The notes below the pieces were generated by a model that did not search any database, had not been told where the DNA came from, and worked only from the letters and a program-made list of their open reading frames with translations. Positions 24,901-39,900 of a stretch of DNA of 64,000 bases are shown in pieces. The translations under genes and the position numbers were made by a program. Each line of letters begins with the position of its first letter. The stretch's first letter is position 1. Source of the DNA: Apostichopus japonicus (taxonomy: Eukaryota; Echinodermata; Holothuroidea; Aspidochirotida; Stichopodidae); the NCBI RefSeq assembly GCF_037975245.1, contig NC_092571.1, forward strand, positions 24,938,564-25,002,563, given 5' to 3'.

Positions 24901-27900
24901 ACCTACCCACATATACACAATACACCATATCCTCAAACTGCCATATTCCCTGAGCCCATAAAAAACCATGTGCCATGTACCATTTTGTAAATGAAATGGG
25001 ATCTCCCCCCCCCCCAATCCCACTAGGTGACCCTCTTGTGTTCCACCAGTTGGAAGTTTCTTTATTTCACTGTTGTTTTCACATTTAGTATGTTTGGTGC
25101 ATAATCCTTCTTTGTTACTCTTCAGCAAACCATTGATGATAATGTACAGTTGGGTCCAGGTGGCAGACCGGGCTCCTTAGGGGGCTGGGGCAAAGGCAGA
25201 AGTGGAGGAGGAGGGAAGTCGTCCTCGGGTTCCTCGGAGGCTAAAATTTCTCAGGGTAACAGGTTCATGATGCTCGGAGAGGATAAACAACAATCAAGGT
25301 AATGTATTAAAGAGTGCAGAGTAGAGTAGGAATTTAAAATGTGGATGCCAAAATGCAATATTGAATTACAAAATAAAGAACAAGGGCAAACAGAATAGGT
25401 AATTGTACTGGGTATGTCAACTGGATTTATTGAAACTGAGCTCAAACTGGATATATTGTACCATGGTTTCAATTTTTGCTGCAAGTTAACCCCCCCCCCA
25501 CCCCCAAATGATGCATAGTGGAAAATAGTTAACACTTCATCAATTTAAAGGTATAAAAAAAATGTTAAATATTGAAACAATGCATTTCAGTTAAAGAATA
25601 ATACAGTAGGAATGATCTAAATGAGAATTTTTTTTTTGAAGAATCATTTGTAAAATAAACAAGCAGATCTTAGCAAGGTTCTGTAGATGGACGCTGGATA
25701 CCTACAGCATTCTACAGACAAAGTAGAACTTCCTAAGTTTGTGGGATTGCTCATAAAAGGGCAGCAATCTACATCTTGAGGAAGGACCCAATGGGGTATT
25801 AGGCAGCAAAAAGTTATGGTTCTACAAGACCATATACACACAGCTTTTTCTCAACTCATGTTAACCCTGCTTTTGGCTTCATTATCCAGTGTTCAGATAT
25901 TGATGAGAATCGATGAATAATTGGAGACCCTGTATAATGTTCCTTTACTCTTCCCTATCCCAGTATACCCTCTGTCCTGACCCACCCTAATTTTGCACCA
26001 GTTTAAATGCAGCAATTGAAATATTTTCTTCCTGGTATGCTTGTAGGTCCATGTTACCACCATCAGCGAGGGATAACAAGGGCAGGTCATCTTCCGGCTC
26101 CAAGCGGTCCAGAGAGAGGGAGATTGATCGTTCGAGAGAGAGACAGTCGGCGATAGCGGACACGCAGCGATTCACAGGGTCACTGAAGTCAAGGTCTAAC
26201 GAACTTGACAGAAACCAGGAAAAGAGTAAGTAGATAAAAGGAAAGTAGTAGGAGGGATGAGGGGTGGTTGTCTAGCTAATCCGTGTAAGGGGCGTTTGTC
26301 TAGCTAATCCGTGTGTGATACAGAATATCAAGTTAGCAATTGTCAAGACCATGTTCGAAAGGATCTCAACTGTTAGTGTACAGGAGGTAAAATGACAGTA
26401 AGCATATGCCATATGATAAACTAGGCTTGTTGTTATGACTGCAAAGTGATACTTTCATATTTAAACACAAATATGGTCGACTCTCGCATGGATCCAAGAA
26501 TTGAGCAAAGGTGAGTACATCTCACTGCTCTTTGTTGGTTATGTGATGAGTGATTCCGTCTGGCGAACATCTTAGATTGTGGTCTGGAAATGTTTTGCAC
26601 AAGGTGTAGAGTCGTAAAAAAAAGTTTCCATTCAAATAGACAAGCCTGCAGGAATGATCTTATGAACAGCATGGTTTTGGGAGAAGGAACATCATACATC
26701 AATGGGACTAGAATACCGATGACAAAATTTAAACAGTCCTCCTGTAGTACACAACAAGTAGATATTCTGTTTCATAACACATTTGAATGTGTTTTGGATC
26801 TTAGTTTTTGCATTCGATTATTTTGTCTATTTCTGTTTTCTTTTTCAGGAGTAGAGCCACCTGCTGCTGTAGCCTTATCAGAAGAGGAGTATGAGAAGAG
26901 GTCCAGGTCCACTATAAAGGAATTTGTCAGCATCAAAGATTTCAAGGTGAGAAGAGATCATAAATGTAGGCATTCAATGTCTACTTCCGACCCCACCGCT
27001 CTCCTCAACTCGACAAAAATATTCAGCATAACTTTTTTTCTAATAGGGTTGTGAATGAGTGGAACGGTTTGCCTGAGAAAGTTGTACTTGCAAGTAGTGT
27101 CAATGGGTTTAAGAATGCTTTAGACAAGCACTTTAAGCATTGTAATCGGGTCTGAGTGTTGGGTCTTCAGTTTTTTTCTCTCCTATAGGGTCCTTGATGG
27201 GGACTTATGTGTCCCTCCTGATCCATTTTTTCTACTAGACTAAACTAAAAACAATATTCCGAGCCCACAGTAAAGAAAATCAATGAAGGCTATTTATACT
27301 TGTATGCCAATTGGATTTAAGGATGGCCTGCCATCCCTTTGAATGGTCTTTACTAGATGTGCCTATTCCAAGCTGTTATCACAAACACTTAGTTAGCATC
27401 AGACCCCTTGGCTGGGCTGTAAGTAAATCCCAGGTTGGGTTCAAATGATGCATCAGAGGTGACCATGTGCTTCTGTTTTGTACATGAAAGAAAATGTAAC
27501 AGTCTGCTACCAGAGCCCTCCATTTTTGCAGGTCCTGCCCAAAGTTGTGTGAGAGTGTGATTAGAGAGTTATTCCATTGTATGCATAGTAATGTAGTCTT
27601 TATTATGGATATATATTATGTATGTATGTATATTAGATCCTCCTGCAAGCAGGAACTCGCGAAGAAGCCTCATTGGCTTATCAAGGCCGCAAGCTGACCG
27701 AAGTCAGTCTTTTACATTCATATTTAACGTCCATGATTATGAATTGTTAATTGTCAACAACTCTGTAACTGGACGACATACATTAATCTGTGAGTGACTC
27801 GAACCGGGGACCTTATGATTGAAAGCCTTTATTATAGGCCTTTAAATTTCCATAAGACAGGACATCATCAGAGAAGCAATTTAAAGTCTGCTATTATCGT

Positions 27901-30900
27901 GACAAGGTTTTATTGGTAAATGTATGTAATTGGTATCAAGATCCAATGAGCTGCCCAGCAAAATCCACAATGGTAAAAGTTACAGGGGATTCTATCCTGG
28001 AACATTTTCTATCTTATGTCTGGAAGGTTTCTTTCTTTAGGACATGCTGGATTGAGGTCTTTTGGATACAAGGGGTGGTACAAAACTGTGGCAAGAGCTT
28101 TTGTTGGTGCTGCATATTTCACTGGAGTATAATGTTATCAGGCGTCACACAGCAGAAATGCAAGGGCAATGAAATAAGTTCAAGCATATATAGCATATTT
28201 TGCCCACTGAAACATAAAATATTTTCAGTCTATTATGGGAAATAAAATTCATAGATCTTACAACTGCAACACATTATATCATGTTTCCTTCCTTCATGCT
28301 TTCGCAAATTGTATCCTTGAATCCCGATTGCCCGTATGTGAACACATGCCTTTAGAAAATCATTACTCGAGATAGGAATACACTAGAGAGCTTCCCATAG
28401 CTTTATTTTGCACATAAGACAGCCTGCATCAATAAACAACCTTTTTCCGAGGGGATCACATGGACCTTTTTTTTTTTTTTTGTCTTCAAAGATTTGTTTA
28501 CATTCAAAAAACTGGTCGTTTTGACCTTTTTTTCCAAAAAATCGTGAGAACAGTGAAAACTTTCAAGTCAACTGACCTTATCTCATACAACTAGCTAAGA
28601 CATACAAGGAATCAAATCAGGAGCCTCACAGGCATATGTAGAGAGATGGCTCTATATTTGGGGAAAATATTTCAAAAAATAACGTTTTTCGGTCTATGTT
28701 ACGGCCAAAAAACGGTAAACTTTCCGAAAATATTTCTCCCGAATGCCTCACCCTACAGAAAAATTTTTTAGCTCTCCAGAAGCGCCACACTGAACTTCTA
28801 GTCTACATAGAAACAATTTAGCAATAGCGCCTCCACTTTTTGAGTAATCCCTAGCAATTCAACTCAAGCATTTCTACGGTATAGAATTTCGGTCAACCAC
28901 AACCACAGTTGATATGCTCGCGTAGTATCTGGCTGAAGTTGGCGAACAATAAGAGCGACCAATAGTAGCGAACAATAAGAGCGACCAATAAGGGCGACCA
29001 AAAAATGCTAGAAAGTGCAAATGATACTACGGAGTTGTGTAGTGGCCTTCGTAATGGGCCATGTGGCAAAAATGATGTGTTTAAAGCAAATTGAATGATC
29101 GAATGCTTTCAATCGATTGCAATTAGGAGGGAAAGACAGGCTTTTGGACGTTCCATGCATTAAATAATTTATTATAAGAGATTCAAACCCGACAAACTCG
29201 TAATTATGGAACGGGGTATGAAATATCCCCAAAGTCAGGGTATGGCCTAACTCATTATCGTGGTAAAGCAAAATTATAGCTCTTAAAATATCAGACCTGC
29301 CCCGAATATCAGCGAAAAGCGTAAGTTTGGGGTAAAAGATAACATATTTGGAAACAAAGCTTAATGGGAAACATGCAGAAGGGTGGGGTGAACGTTAAAG
29401 CTGACATTACACTCTACCAAAGTATGCCAACAACCGTGAGGGACGATGTCGGGCAGGGGGTTATTAACAATTAACTCGGCAACTGAAAGTAAAACGTAGC
29501 ATATATATACTGTTGGCTAACAAATCAAATCTGTAACTCAGTATCATTGGGGAGCAAAAACGTAGCTGACGTCACCAGCTATCACCCCATACCAACAAAC
29601 CTCGGGGGACAGTATCATTTAAGGTGTTATTAACACCCAAACTCGACGCAAAGTATCATCTACAGTTTAAATACGCTTTTTCAACACGATTTTTGGCTAA
29701 CAAATCAAATCTGTAACTCAGTATCATTGGGGGCCCCAAAGTAGCTGACATCACAAGCTATCACCCCATACCAACAAACCTCGGGGGACGGTATCATTTA
29801 GGGTGTTATTAACACCCAAACTCGACGCAAAGTCTCATTCACAGTTTATATACGGTTTTTCAACACGATTTTTGGCTAACAAATCAAATCTGTAACTCAG
29901 TATCATTGGGGTCCCCATGGTAGCTGACGTCACCCTCTATCACACCATACCAACAAACCTCGGGGGACGGTATCATTTAGGGTGTTATTAACACCCAAAC
30001 TCGACGCAAAGTCGCATTTACAGTTTATATACGGTTTTTCAACACGATTTTGGCTAACAAATCATATCTGTAACTCAGTATCATTGGGGTCCCCAAGGTA
30101 GCTGACGTCACCAGCTATCACCCCATACCAACAATCCTCGGGGGACGGTATCATTTAGGGTGTTATTAACACCCAAACTCGACGAAAAGTATCATTTACA
30201 GTTTATATACGGTTTTCAACACGATTTTTAGCTAACAAATCAAATCTGTAACTCAGTATCATTGGGGTCCCCAAAGTAGCTGACGTCACCCTCTATCACC
30301 CCATGCCAACAAACATCGGGGACGGTATCATTTAAGGTGTTATTAACACCCAAACTCAACGCAAAGTCCCATTTACAGTTTATATACGGTTTTTCAACAC
30401 GATTTTTGGCTAACAAATCAAATCTGTAACTCAGTATCATTGGGGTCCCCAAGGTAGCTGACGTCACCAGCTATCACCCCATACCAACAAACCTCGGGGG
30501 ACGGTATCATTTAGGGTGTTATTAACACCAAAACTCGACGCAAAGTCTCATTCACAATTTATATACGTTTTTTCAACACGATTTTTGGCTAACAAATCAA
30601 ATCTGTAACTCAGTATCATTGGGGTCCCCATGGTAGCTGACGTCACCCTCTATCACCCCATACCAACAAACCTCGGGGACGGTATCATTTAGGGTGTTAT
30701 TAACACCCAAACTCAACGAAAAGTCCCATTTACAGTTTATATACGGTTTTTCAACACGAATTTTGGCTAACAAATCAAATCTGTAACTCAGTATCATTGG
30801 GGTCCCCAAAGTAGCTGACGTCACCCTCTATCACCCCATACCAACAAACCTCGGGGGACGGTATCATTTAAGGTGTTATTAACACCCAAACTCGGCGAAA

Positions 30901-33900
30901 AGTATCATTTACAGTTTAAATACGGTTTTTCAACACGAATTTTGGCTAACAAATCAAATCTGTAACTCAGTATCATTGGGGTCCCCAAGGTAACTGACGT
31001 CACCAGCTATCACCCCATACCAACAAACCTCGGGGGACGGTATCATTAAGGGTGTTATTAACACCCAAACTCGACGAAAAGTATCATTTACAGTTTATAT
31101 ACGGTTTTCAACACGATTTTTGGCTAACAAATCAAATCTGTAACTCAGTATCATTGGGGTCCCCAAAGTAGCTGACGTCACCCTCTATCACCCCATACCA
31201 ACAAACCTCGGGGGACAGTATCATTTAGGGTGTTATTAACACCCAAACTCGACGAAAAGTATCATCTACAGTTTAAATGAGGTTTTTCAACACGATTTTT
31301 GGCTAACAAATCAAATCTGTAACTCAGTATCATTGGGGTCCCCAAGGTAGCTGACGTCACCAGCTATCACCCCATACCAACAAACCTCGGGGGACGGTAT
31401 CATTTAGGGTGTTATTAACACCAAAACTCGACGCAAAGTCTCATTCACAATTTATATACGTTTTTTCAACACGATTTTTGGCTAACAAATCAAATCTGTA
31501 ACTCAGTATCATTGGGGTCCCCATGGTAGCTGACGTCACCCTCTATCACCCCATACCAACAAACCTCGGGGACGGTATCATTTAGGGTGTTATTAACACC
31601 CAAACTCAACGAAAAGTCCCATTTACAGTTTATATACGGTTTTTCAACACGAATTTTGGCTAACAAATCAAATCTGTAACTCAGTATCATTGGGGTCCCC
31701 AAAGTAGCTGACGTCACCCTCTATCACCCCATACCAACAAACCTCGGGGGACGGTATCATTTAAGGTGTTATTAACACCCAAACTCGGCGAAAAGTATCA
31801 TTTACAGTTTATATACGGTTTTTCAACACGAATTTTGGCTAACAAATCAAATCTGTAACTCAGTATCATTGGGGTCCCCAAAGTAGCTGACGTCACCCTC
31901 TATCACCCCATACCAACAAACCTCGGGGGACGGTATCATTTAAGGTGTTATTAACACCCAAACTCGGCGAAAAGTATCATTTACAGTTTAAATACGGTTT
32001 TTCAACACGAATTTTGGCTAACAAATCAAATCTGTAACTCAGTATCATTGGGGTCCCCAAGGTAACTGACGTCACCAGCTATCACCCCATACCAACAAAC
32101 CTCGGGGGACGGTATCATTAAGGGTGTTATTAACACCCAAACTCGACGAAAAGTATCATTTACAGTTTAAATGAGGTTTTTCAACACGATTTTTGGCTAA
32201 CAAATCAAGTCTGTAACTCAGTATCATTGGGGTCCCCATGGTAGCTGACGTCACCCTCTATCACCCCATACCAACAAACCTCGGGGGACGGTATCATTTA
32301 GGGTGTTATTAACACCCAAACTCGACGAAAAGTATCATCTACAGTTTAAATGAGGTTTTTCAACACGATTTTTGGCTAACAAATCAAGTCTGTAACTCAG
32401 TATCATTGGGGTCCCCATGGTAGCTGACGTCACCCTCTTTCACCCCATACCAACACACCTCGGGGGACGGTATCATTTAGGGTGTTATTAACACCCAAAC
32501 TCGACGAAAAGTATCATCTACAGTTTAAATGAGGTTTTACAACACGATTTTTGGCTAACAAATCAAGTCTGTAACTCAGTATCATTGAGGTCCCCATGGT
32601 AGCTGACGTCACCCTCTTTCACCCCATACCAACACACCTCGGGGGACGGTATCATTTAGGGTGTTATTAACACCCAAACTCGACGAAAAGTATCATCTAC
32701 AGTTTAAATGAGGTTTTTCAACACGATTTTTGGCTAACAAATCAAATCTGTAACTCAGTATCATTAGGGTCCCAAAAGTAGCTGACGTCACCAGCTATCA
32801 CCCCATGCCAACAAACCTCGGGGACGGTATCATTTAGGGTGTTATTAACACCCAAACTCGACACAAAGTCGCATTTACAGTTTATATACGGTTTTTCAAC
32901 ACGATTTTGGCTAACAAATCAAATCTGTAACTCAGTATCATTGGGGTCCCCAAAGTAGCTGACGTCACCAGCTATCACCCCATACCAACAAACCTCGGGG
33001 GACGGTAACATTTAGGGTGTTATTAACACCAAAACTCGACGCAAAGTCTCATTCACAATTTACATACGTTTTTTCAACACGATTTTTGGCTAACAAATCA
33101 AATCTGTAACTCAGTATCATTGGGGTCCCCATGGTAGCTGACGTCACCCTCTATCACCCCATACCAACAAACCACGGGTTACGGTATCATTTAGGGTGTT
33201 ATTAACACCCAAACTCGACGCAAAGTATCATCTACAGTTTAAATACGGTTTTCAACACGAATTTTGGCTAACAAATCAAATCTGTAACTCAGTATCATTG
33301 GGGTCCCCAAGGTAGCTGACGTCACCAGCTATCACCCCATACCAACAAACATCGGGGGACGGTATCATTTAAGGTGTTATTAACACCCAAACTCGACACA
33401 AAGTCGCATTTACAGTTTATATACGTTTTTTCAACACGATTTTTGGCTAACAAATCAAATCTGTAACTCAGTATCATCAGGGAGCAAAAACGTAGCTGAC
33501 GTCACCAGCTATCACCCCATACCAACAAACCTCGGGGACGGTATCATTTAGGGTGTTATTAACACCCAAACTCGGCGAAAAGTCCCATTTACAGTTTATA
33601 TACGGTTTTTCAACACGAATTTTGGCTAACAAATCAAATCTGTAACTCAGTATCATTGGGGTCCCCAAAGTAGCTGACGTCACCCTCTATCACCCCATAC
33701 CAACAAACATCGGGGGACAGTATCATTTAAGGTGTTATTAACACCCAAACTCAACGCAAAGTCCCATTTACAGTTTATATACGGTTTTTCAACACGATAT
33801 TTGGCTAACAAATCAAATCTGTAACTCAGTATCATTGGGGAGCAAAAACGTAGCTGACGTCACCCTCTACCACCCCTTACCAACAAACCTCGGGGTCGGT

Positions 33901-36900
33901 ATCATTTAGGGTGTTATTAAAACCTAAACTCGACGCAAGCTATCCGATTTATATTCAGTGTAGATAGAATGTGTCTCACATTATAGAAAGAAGAGAAGTT
34001 AATTGAGAAAGCCATAAATTAAAATGAAGCTATTAGGAAAGCTATGATTTTTTTACGGAATACCGTTTATTATATACAAAGATACATAAGTAAACTTAAA
34101 ATGACCCTACTCATATAGTATCGTTGAAATGAAATAACAAGAAACTTCCCCGATCAGTATATCCGGACCAATTCGGAATAGATTGTAGTGTCAGTGTACA
34201 GTCACTATTCACCGTATTACAAGAGTTAGACAAAATATAGTTAATATGTCTCCAAACTTCATTCAGAATGTATGTGTAGAAGTTTATCGATATGCAACCG
34301 CAATGGAGAATAGAAGGCTTAGCGATGTTGTATTCCTTTTAAATACCAAAGGAATTAATCGCCGTGAACTAAAGATGGATTTATTTGACAGACAACAAAA
34401 TTATGTCGACAGTATAAGTAAATTGTGAAAGTTCAGGCCCGATTTTCCTAAAATGGGATCCATAGAACCAATTTGAGATAACATGTGATGGGTAGTCGAA
34501 TGACAATGATCCAACTGTAAATTTGGTTTAGACAAAACATATCATATAAATTGGTTAGCGATAAATGTTATCATGGCATTTTTCTCAAATTGTCTTCAAT
34601 CAACCTAATTGCATATAAGCATGTGAATTGTTTTAAGACGTTGGACCACCGAGTTGCAAACACGATGATCAAATCCATGGTTTTTGGTTATTTCTCTCAA
34701 ATACGTTTGCGTTAAAGCATCAATTCCGTCACAGGATATAACGTATCTGACCTCCTTGTTCAAATTGTGCCGAAAAAAACTTATTTTATAAATGACTGGT
34801 TAAAGTGAATAAAAAAGAATTAAACGGCTCATGATTCGAAATACATAAATTAACCTAATATATTGACTCGATATCTGGCATTTAACATTGACAGCACATA
34901 TACAATATGTTTCTTGTATATAATAAGGGGAATGTATATATCAAGTATGGCTTTCAATCAAGGTTTACTTACTGTATAAGTAGTTGAGATATTTTCATAT
35001 TTTCAACAATGTTAAGATGATGATTTGATTGTGTACCAGTTTTTGCAATCAAACGCATAACGGCCAAAACTACGTGAAAAGCAGCTGGGCTGATATCTTT
35101 TCAAGTTATACGTACATTTCATGAAGTTTTAAGTTGCATTGACTTTTTTAGTTACACATACACACAACAAACAAACAACAAACAACAAACAAACAAAGAC
35201 AAACTCCACATGAATCTTCATAGATCTTCCGGCATTCAGCAGTAAGCTGATAAGAACCTAATTCTTCAATAGACATGCAACAAACGACAAGTAATGAAAT
35301 TAATATCTAAGTAGAAGAGAAGAGAAAAGACCATGACTTTTTAAGCAAATTACAGGGTATACTAATTATGGATTACCTTCTTGAATTATAAAAAATTGAA
35401 AGTTTATTGAAAAATTTAGTCATATTTCTTTTGAAAAAACTTTTATTGCTGAAGAAAATCACAGTGTTGTACACAAAATCGCAAATTTGGGCCCCGATGA
35501 CCGTTGGCCCCAAATTCTTACCACTACTGTTCAAGTAACACTATGACCAACATTCTTCATTATCCAATGCAAACTGCACGAAAAGAACTTTCGGTAGTTA
35601 CATACAACTTACTGCAAAAGATAAGTAGATGATCTTTGACATCCATATTTTGAACTCACCATAATTATGCCTCCATATTAAGTGAACACTATGACCCAGC
35701 ATGGTGATCACCAGGGTTGTCACCACGCCGGGCGGCGCCGGGCGGTGCTACCCAGCTCTCAAAATTTCCGCCCGGTACTCAAGGTCAATTTCAGCCTTAC
35801 CGCCCGGCACAAATTAGCCTACAGTACCGCCAATAAGTAACTTGGTAAAGATTAGCGCCATTCACTGCAAAACGCAGCTTATCTGTAATTAACCCCGCTC
35901 CAAATAAAGGAACGCTACTTTCCCCGCACTCCAAATAAAGGAACGCAAATTCCCCTTGCTCGCTATTCACCACCGACACAATGGGAGTGAACCGATCGAT
36001 ACAACGCTATTCATAGCGTGGAGGTAGCGTAAACCGATCGCTTGTAACCAACACACGTTATATGCAATTGTTTATTGTAAACATCCAGAGAAGGCCTACG
36101 AGTACGAAGTTTACGAACTTTGACTGAAAGAAAGTTTTAAACGAGAATAGTTTCATGTTGAAGGGCAAAACCTTTTTATACATGTTTATTTTATTCCCCG
36201 ATATTTCCTGGTTACCAGAAGTAATAAAAAGCAAGAAGGAAATTTCGTGCCTTATCCTTTCGGGGTTACATATCATTTTTAGTAGTAACATTGGGCCTCG
36301 CGTTTTGTGTGGACTTTAGGCACATTAGGCTAGGAAACGTTGCACTGAGTACTGTTCGAAAAACATGTCGAGACAAGACTCGGTGCATTGGATACTGTTC
36401 GCTGCTTTAGCTATGCATGTAGAGACGTTCCACTGCCAATCGTTTCTTGGCGATTTGCCAAGTTTAACTAAGAACAAGTGTTTCACGCACATTGTAAGAA
36501 TGTTGTACAGTACTGTAGCATGCAAATCATCAGACGACAGCCTGCTGTACCAATGATTTCCCGCGTACACTGCCGTACAGGTAAAATGTGAATTCCTTTT
36601 TGGGGGGATTTAATGGTTATGCATACTAAATGAGAACAATGTGCATTTGGAACAATAACACTGGGGTGAGTGATGAGGGGCTCTAAATACAAAAAAATAC
36701 AAAAAAAGATCCCAGGAAAATTCAGTGATCCACATGAAAAAACAAAGGTATCTCAGAAGAATTTTGAGGATCAAAACCCTTTCTAAATGCCACCATTTTG
36801 CATGTAGGCACCATAGGGATTTGAAAATTTTTCAAAAGGGGAGGGGACACCCCCTCCCTTTATACCCCTCCCCCAGGGCGCGGATCACTGTCACAAATTA

Positions 36901-39900
36901 CCCGGCTCTAAAAATGGTCTGGTGACAACCCTGGTGATCACCCATATAGGAGAAGCATTTTGAGTGTGTTCACACAATTAACCCAGATGACCTCTGTATA
37001 ACCTTTGGCATAAACTTACTAAACACCCATATGACCCACTACTCAAGGACACTATGATCAAGTTTGGTCATCTTTCATTGATGTGTACACATGCTCTAAC
37101 TTCACTGGAATGAAAATTTTAAAAATAGCTCTTTCGACTTTTAACTATTGGTGTATCATTTAGAGAGACCTGAATCCAGGTCAACAAAACGTACCTACAC
37201 AAGTCTGTGTAATCAACAACCGATGAAACCTCAAGTTTTTTGTTTCAGTCACTATCGGTTTAATCCGTACTATACCGTTAACCAACTCCTTTAAAGGGCA
37301 TAATCAACAGGCATGCAGTTACCTAAATCTTGTTTTCTATCGTCGGCTAAATTCTTCAATCTCCTTTTATGTTCCAACAAAGGTACCCTCGTGATGTTTC
37401 AGAAGACATATATTGGATATGAAGGGATCAACTTGTATTTTATAAGTTACAAACGTCATATAATGAACAAAGGGTGTATGCGTGTTCCCTTTAAAGTGCA
37501 CTCAACCAATGATAATGTTTCTCTACCACAGATCTAACAACTGCTGAATACAGATCTGATAAGATACACTCACCATCAAAAATACAAAAGCAGGAGCACT
37601 AATTCAATTAGTACATTCGTATCGATGCATGATAAGGTTATTTATCCAAGGTTGTGATGATCACTCTTGTTCCATGTTCTGAAGTTGCCCTTCATGAATT
37701 TTGAATATGTATTAACCAGGTAATAACGCCAGGGTTCTCGCCAGTCCGATTTAACCGGGCGGGGCTCCAGGTTTGAATTTGATTTTGGCTCTCGCCGATC
37801 GGTTCGAAAGTTGTGCGCCCTAGCTGTTTGAAAGTTGGGTGCCTGGTTTTATAGCTGTTATAAATAATCAGCGTTAGCAAGTACTACTGAAACATTTTGA
37901 CATTTTTAATGTGAATAAAACCATCGACTAAATATTCACACTTTTCAGTACTCTTCCTATTCCCAACTGCAACCACGGCAAACACAATCCAGGTATCACG
38001 TAAGCGCTTCAGTATAGTGATATCGCCACACAAACGATCCCTGCTTTTACACAGCAAAAGGTTGCGAACGAAGTTTGTGTTTTCTGGGTACTGAGAGATG
38101 CCAGAATGTTTGTATTTAAACATCGTACATAACCTAAACCAGGGCAGGAAAAAAATGAAGTCACAACTGAATCGCCGTGACACACACACAAAAATAAATA
38201 GTCATTCAGTTTATGTAGCAGTTTATGTAATGTTGACTCTAGTCAATGGTCAGCTGACTATTTTTCTTTATACTGTAGAATATAACTAACAGCAATGTCC
38301 AGGTTATTGCCATACATTTGAAAATTTAAGAAATCATAGCTTTGTAAAGTAGCGCGAATTTCAAGTGGCTTGGCTGCTGGAAAAATCACCAGGACCAGTT
38401 TATTTTGTCTTTATTATTCGGCAGTCATGTATAACTTTAAGTTATTGAAAAATATTTGAGCATTTATAAATCATAGCTCGAAAAAGTCAATTTCCAGCAG
38501 TTTGCCTACTTAGAAAAGACGAAAATCGCGGAGCTTCCGGGGACCCACACAACGAACTTTGCCCCTTGACCACACGCCGAGAGTGCGATCGCTATGGTAC
38601 GCGATCGCGCGGATACCTTTGGCATCCGAATTGATCATCGGCACTTGAGACCACCCGGTTTGACAAAAAAGCGGGCGAGAACCCTGCAGGTTTTAATTTT
38701 AATGACAAATTCAAAAGTAAGATTGATTTGTAAGCCAAAAATCGTGTTGAAAAACTCATTTAAACTGTAGATGATACTTTTCGTCGAGTTTGGGTGTTAA
38801 TAACACCCTAAATGATACCGTCCCCCGAGGTTTGTTGGTATGGGGTGATAGCTGGTGACGTCAGCTACTTTGGGGACCCCAATGATACTGAGTTACAGAT
38901 TTGATTTGTTAGCCAAAAATCGTGTTGAAAAACCTCATTTAAACTGTAGATGATACTTTTCGTCGAGTTTGGGTGTTAATAACACCCTAAATGATACCGT
39001 CCCCCGAGGTTTGTTGGTATGGGGTGATAGCTGGTGACGTCAGCTATTTTTGGGACCCTAATGATACTGAGTTACAGAATTGATTTGCTAGCCAAAAATC
39101 GTGTTGAAAAACCGTATATAAACTGTAAATGAGACTTTGCGTCGAGTTTGGGTGTTAATAACACCTTAAATGATACCGTCCCCCGAGGTTTGTTGGTATG
39201 CAGGTGATAGCTGGTGACGTCAGCTACTTTGGGGACCCCAATGATACTGAGTTACAGATTTGATTTGTTAGCCAAATATCGTGTTGAAAAACCGTATATA
39301 AACTGTAAATGGGACTTTGCGTCGAGTTTGGGTGTTAAGAACACTTTAAATGATACCGTCCCTCGAGGTTTGTTGGTATGGGGTGATAGCTGGTGACGTC
39401 AGCTACCATGGGGACCCCAATAATACTGAGTTACAGATTTGATTTGTTAGCCAAAAATCGTGTTGAAAAACCTCATTTAAACTGTAGATGATACTTTTCG
39501 TCGAGTTTGGGTGTTAATAACACCCTAAATGATACCGTCCCCCGAGGTTTGTTGGTATGGGGTGATAGCTGGTGACGTCAGCTACTTTGGGGACCCCAAT
39601 GATACTGAGTTACAGATTTGATTTGTTAGCCAAAAATCGTGTTGAAAAACCTCATTTAAACTGTAGATGATACTTTTCGTCGAGTTTGGGTGTTAATAAC
39701 ACCCTAAATGATACCGTCCCCCGAGGTTTGTTGGTATGGGGTGATAGCTGGTGACGTCAGCTACTTTTGGGACCCTAATGATACTGAGTTACAGAATTGA
39801 TTTGTTAGCCAAAAATCGTGTTGAAAAACCGTATATAAACTGTAAATGAGACTTTGCGTCGAGTTTGGGTGTTAATAACACCTTAAAAGATACCGTCCCC

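Noticed and set aside
26590-27054. 154-codon ORF joining intron, exon and LINE sequence
   Set aside because: Only 26849-26946 is an eIF4G exon. The rest is intron upstream and a LINE relic downstream.
27780-27860. tRNA gene on the minus strand
   Set aside because: Only T-arm/B-box and a weak anticodon-arm similarity are visible; the acceptor stem and A box are unconvincing. Kept as a possible SINE relic.
30240-33683. Recurring ~75-codon open frames ([20 protein letters not shown]) in the satellite arrays
   Set aside because: They follow the ~179-bp monomer, shift frame with its length and appear in both arms by repetition. There are no start context, domain or expression signs.
34246-34428. 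60-codon ORF in the foldback centre as a transposase fragment
   Set aside because: Too short, and no catalytic or DNA-binding motif is recognisable.
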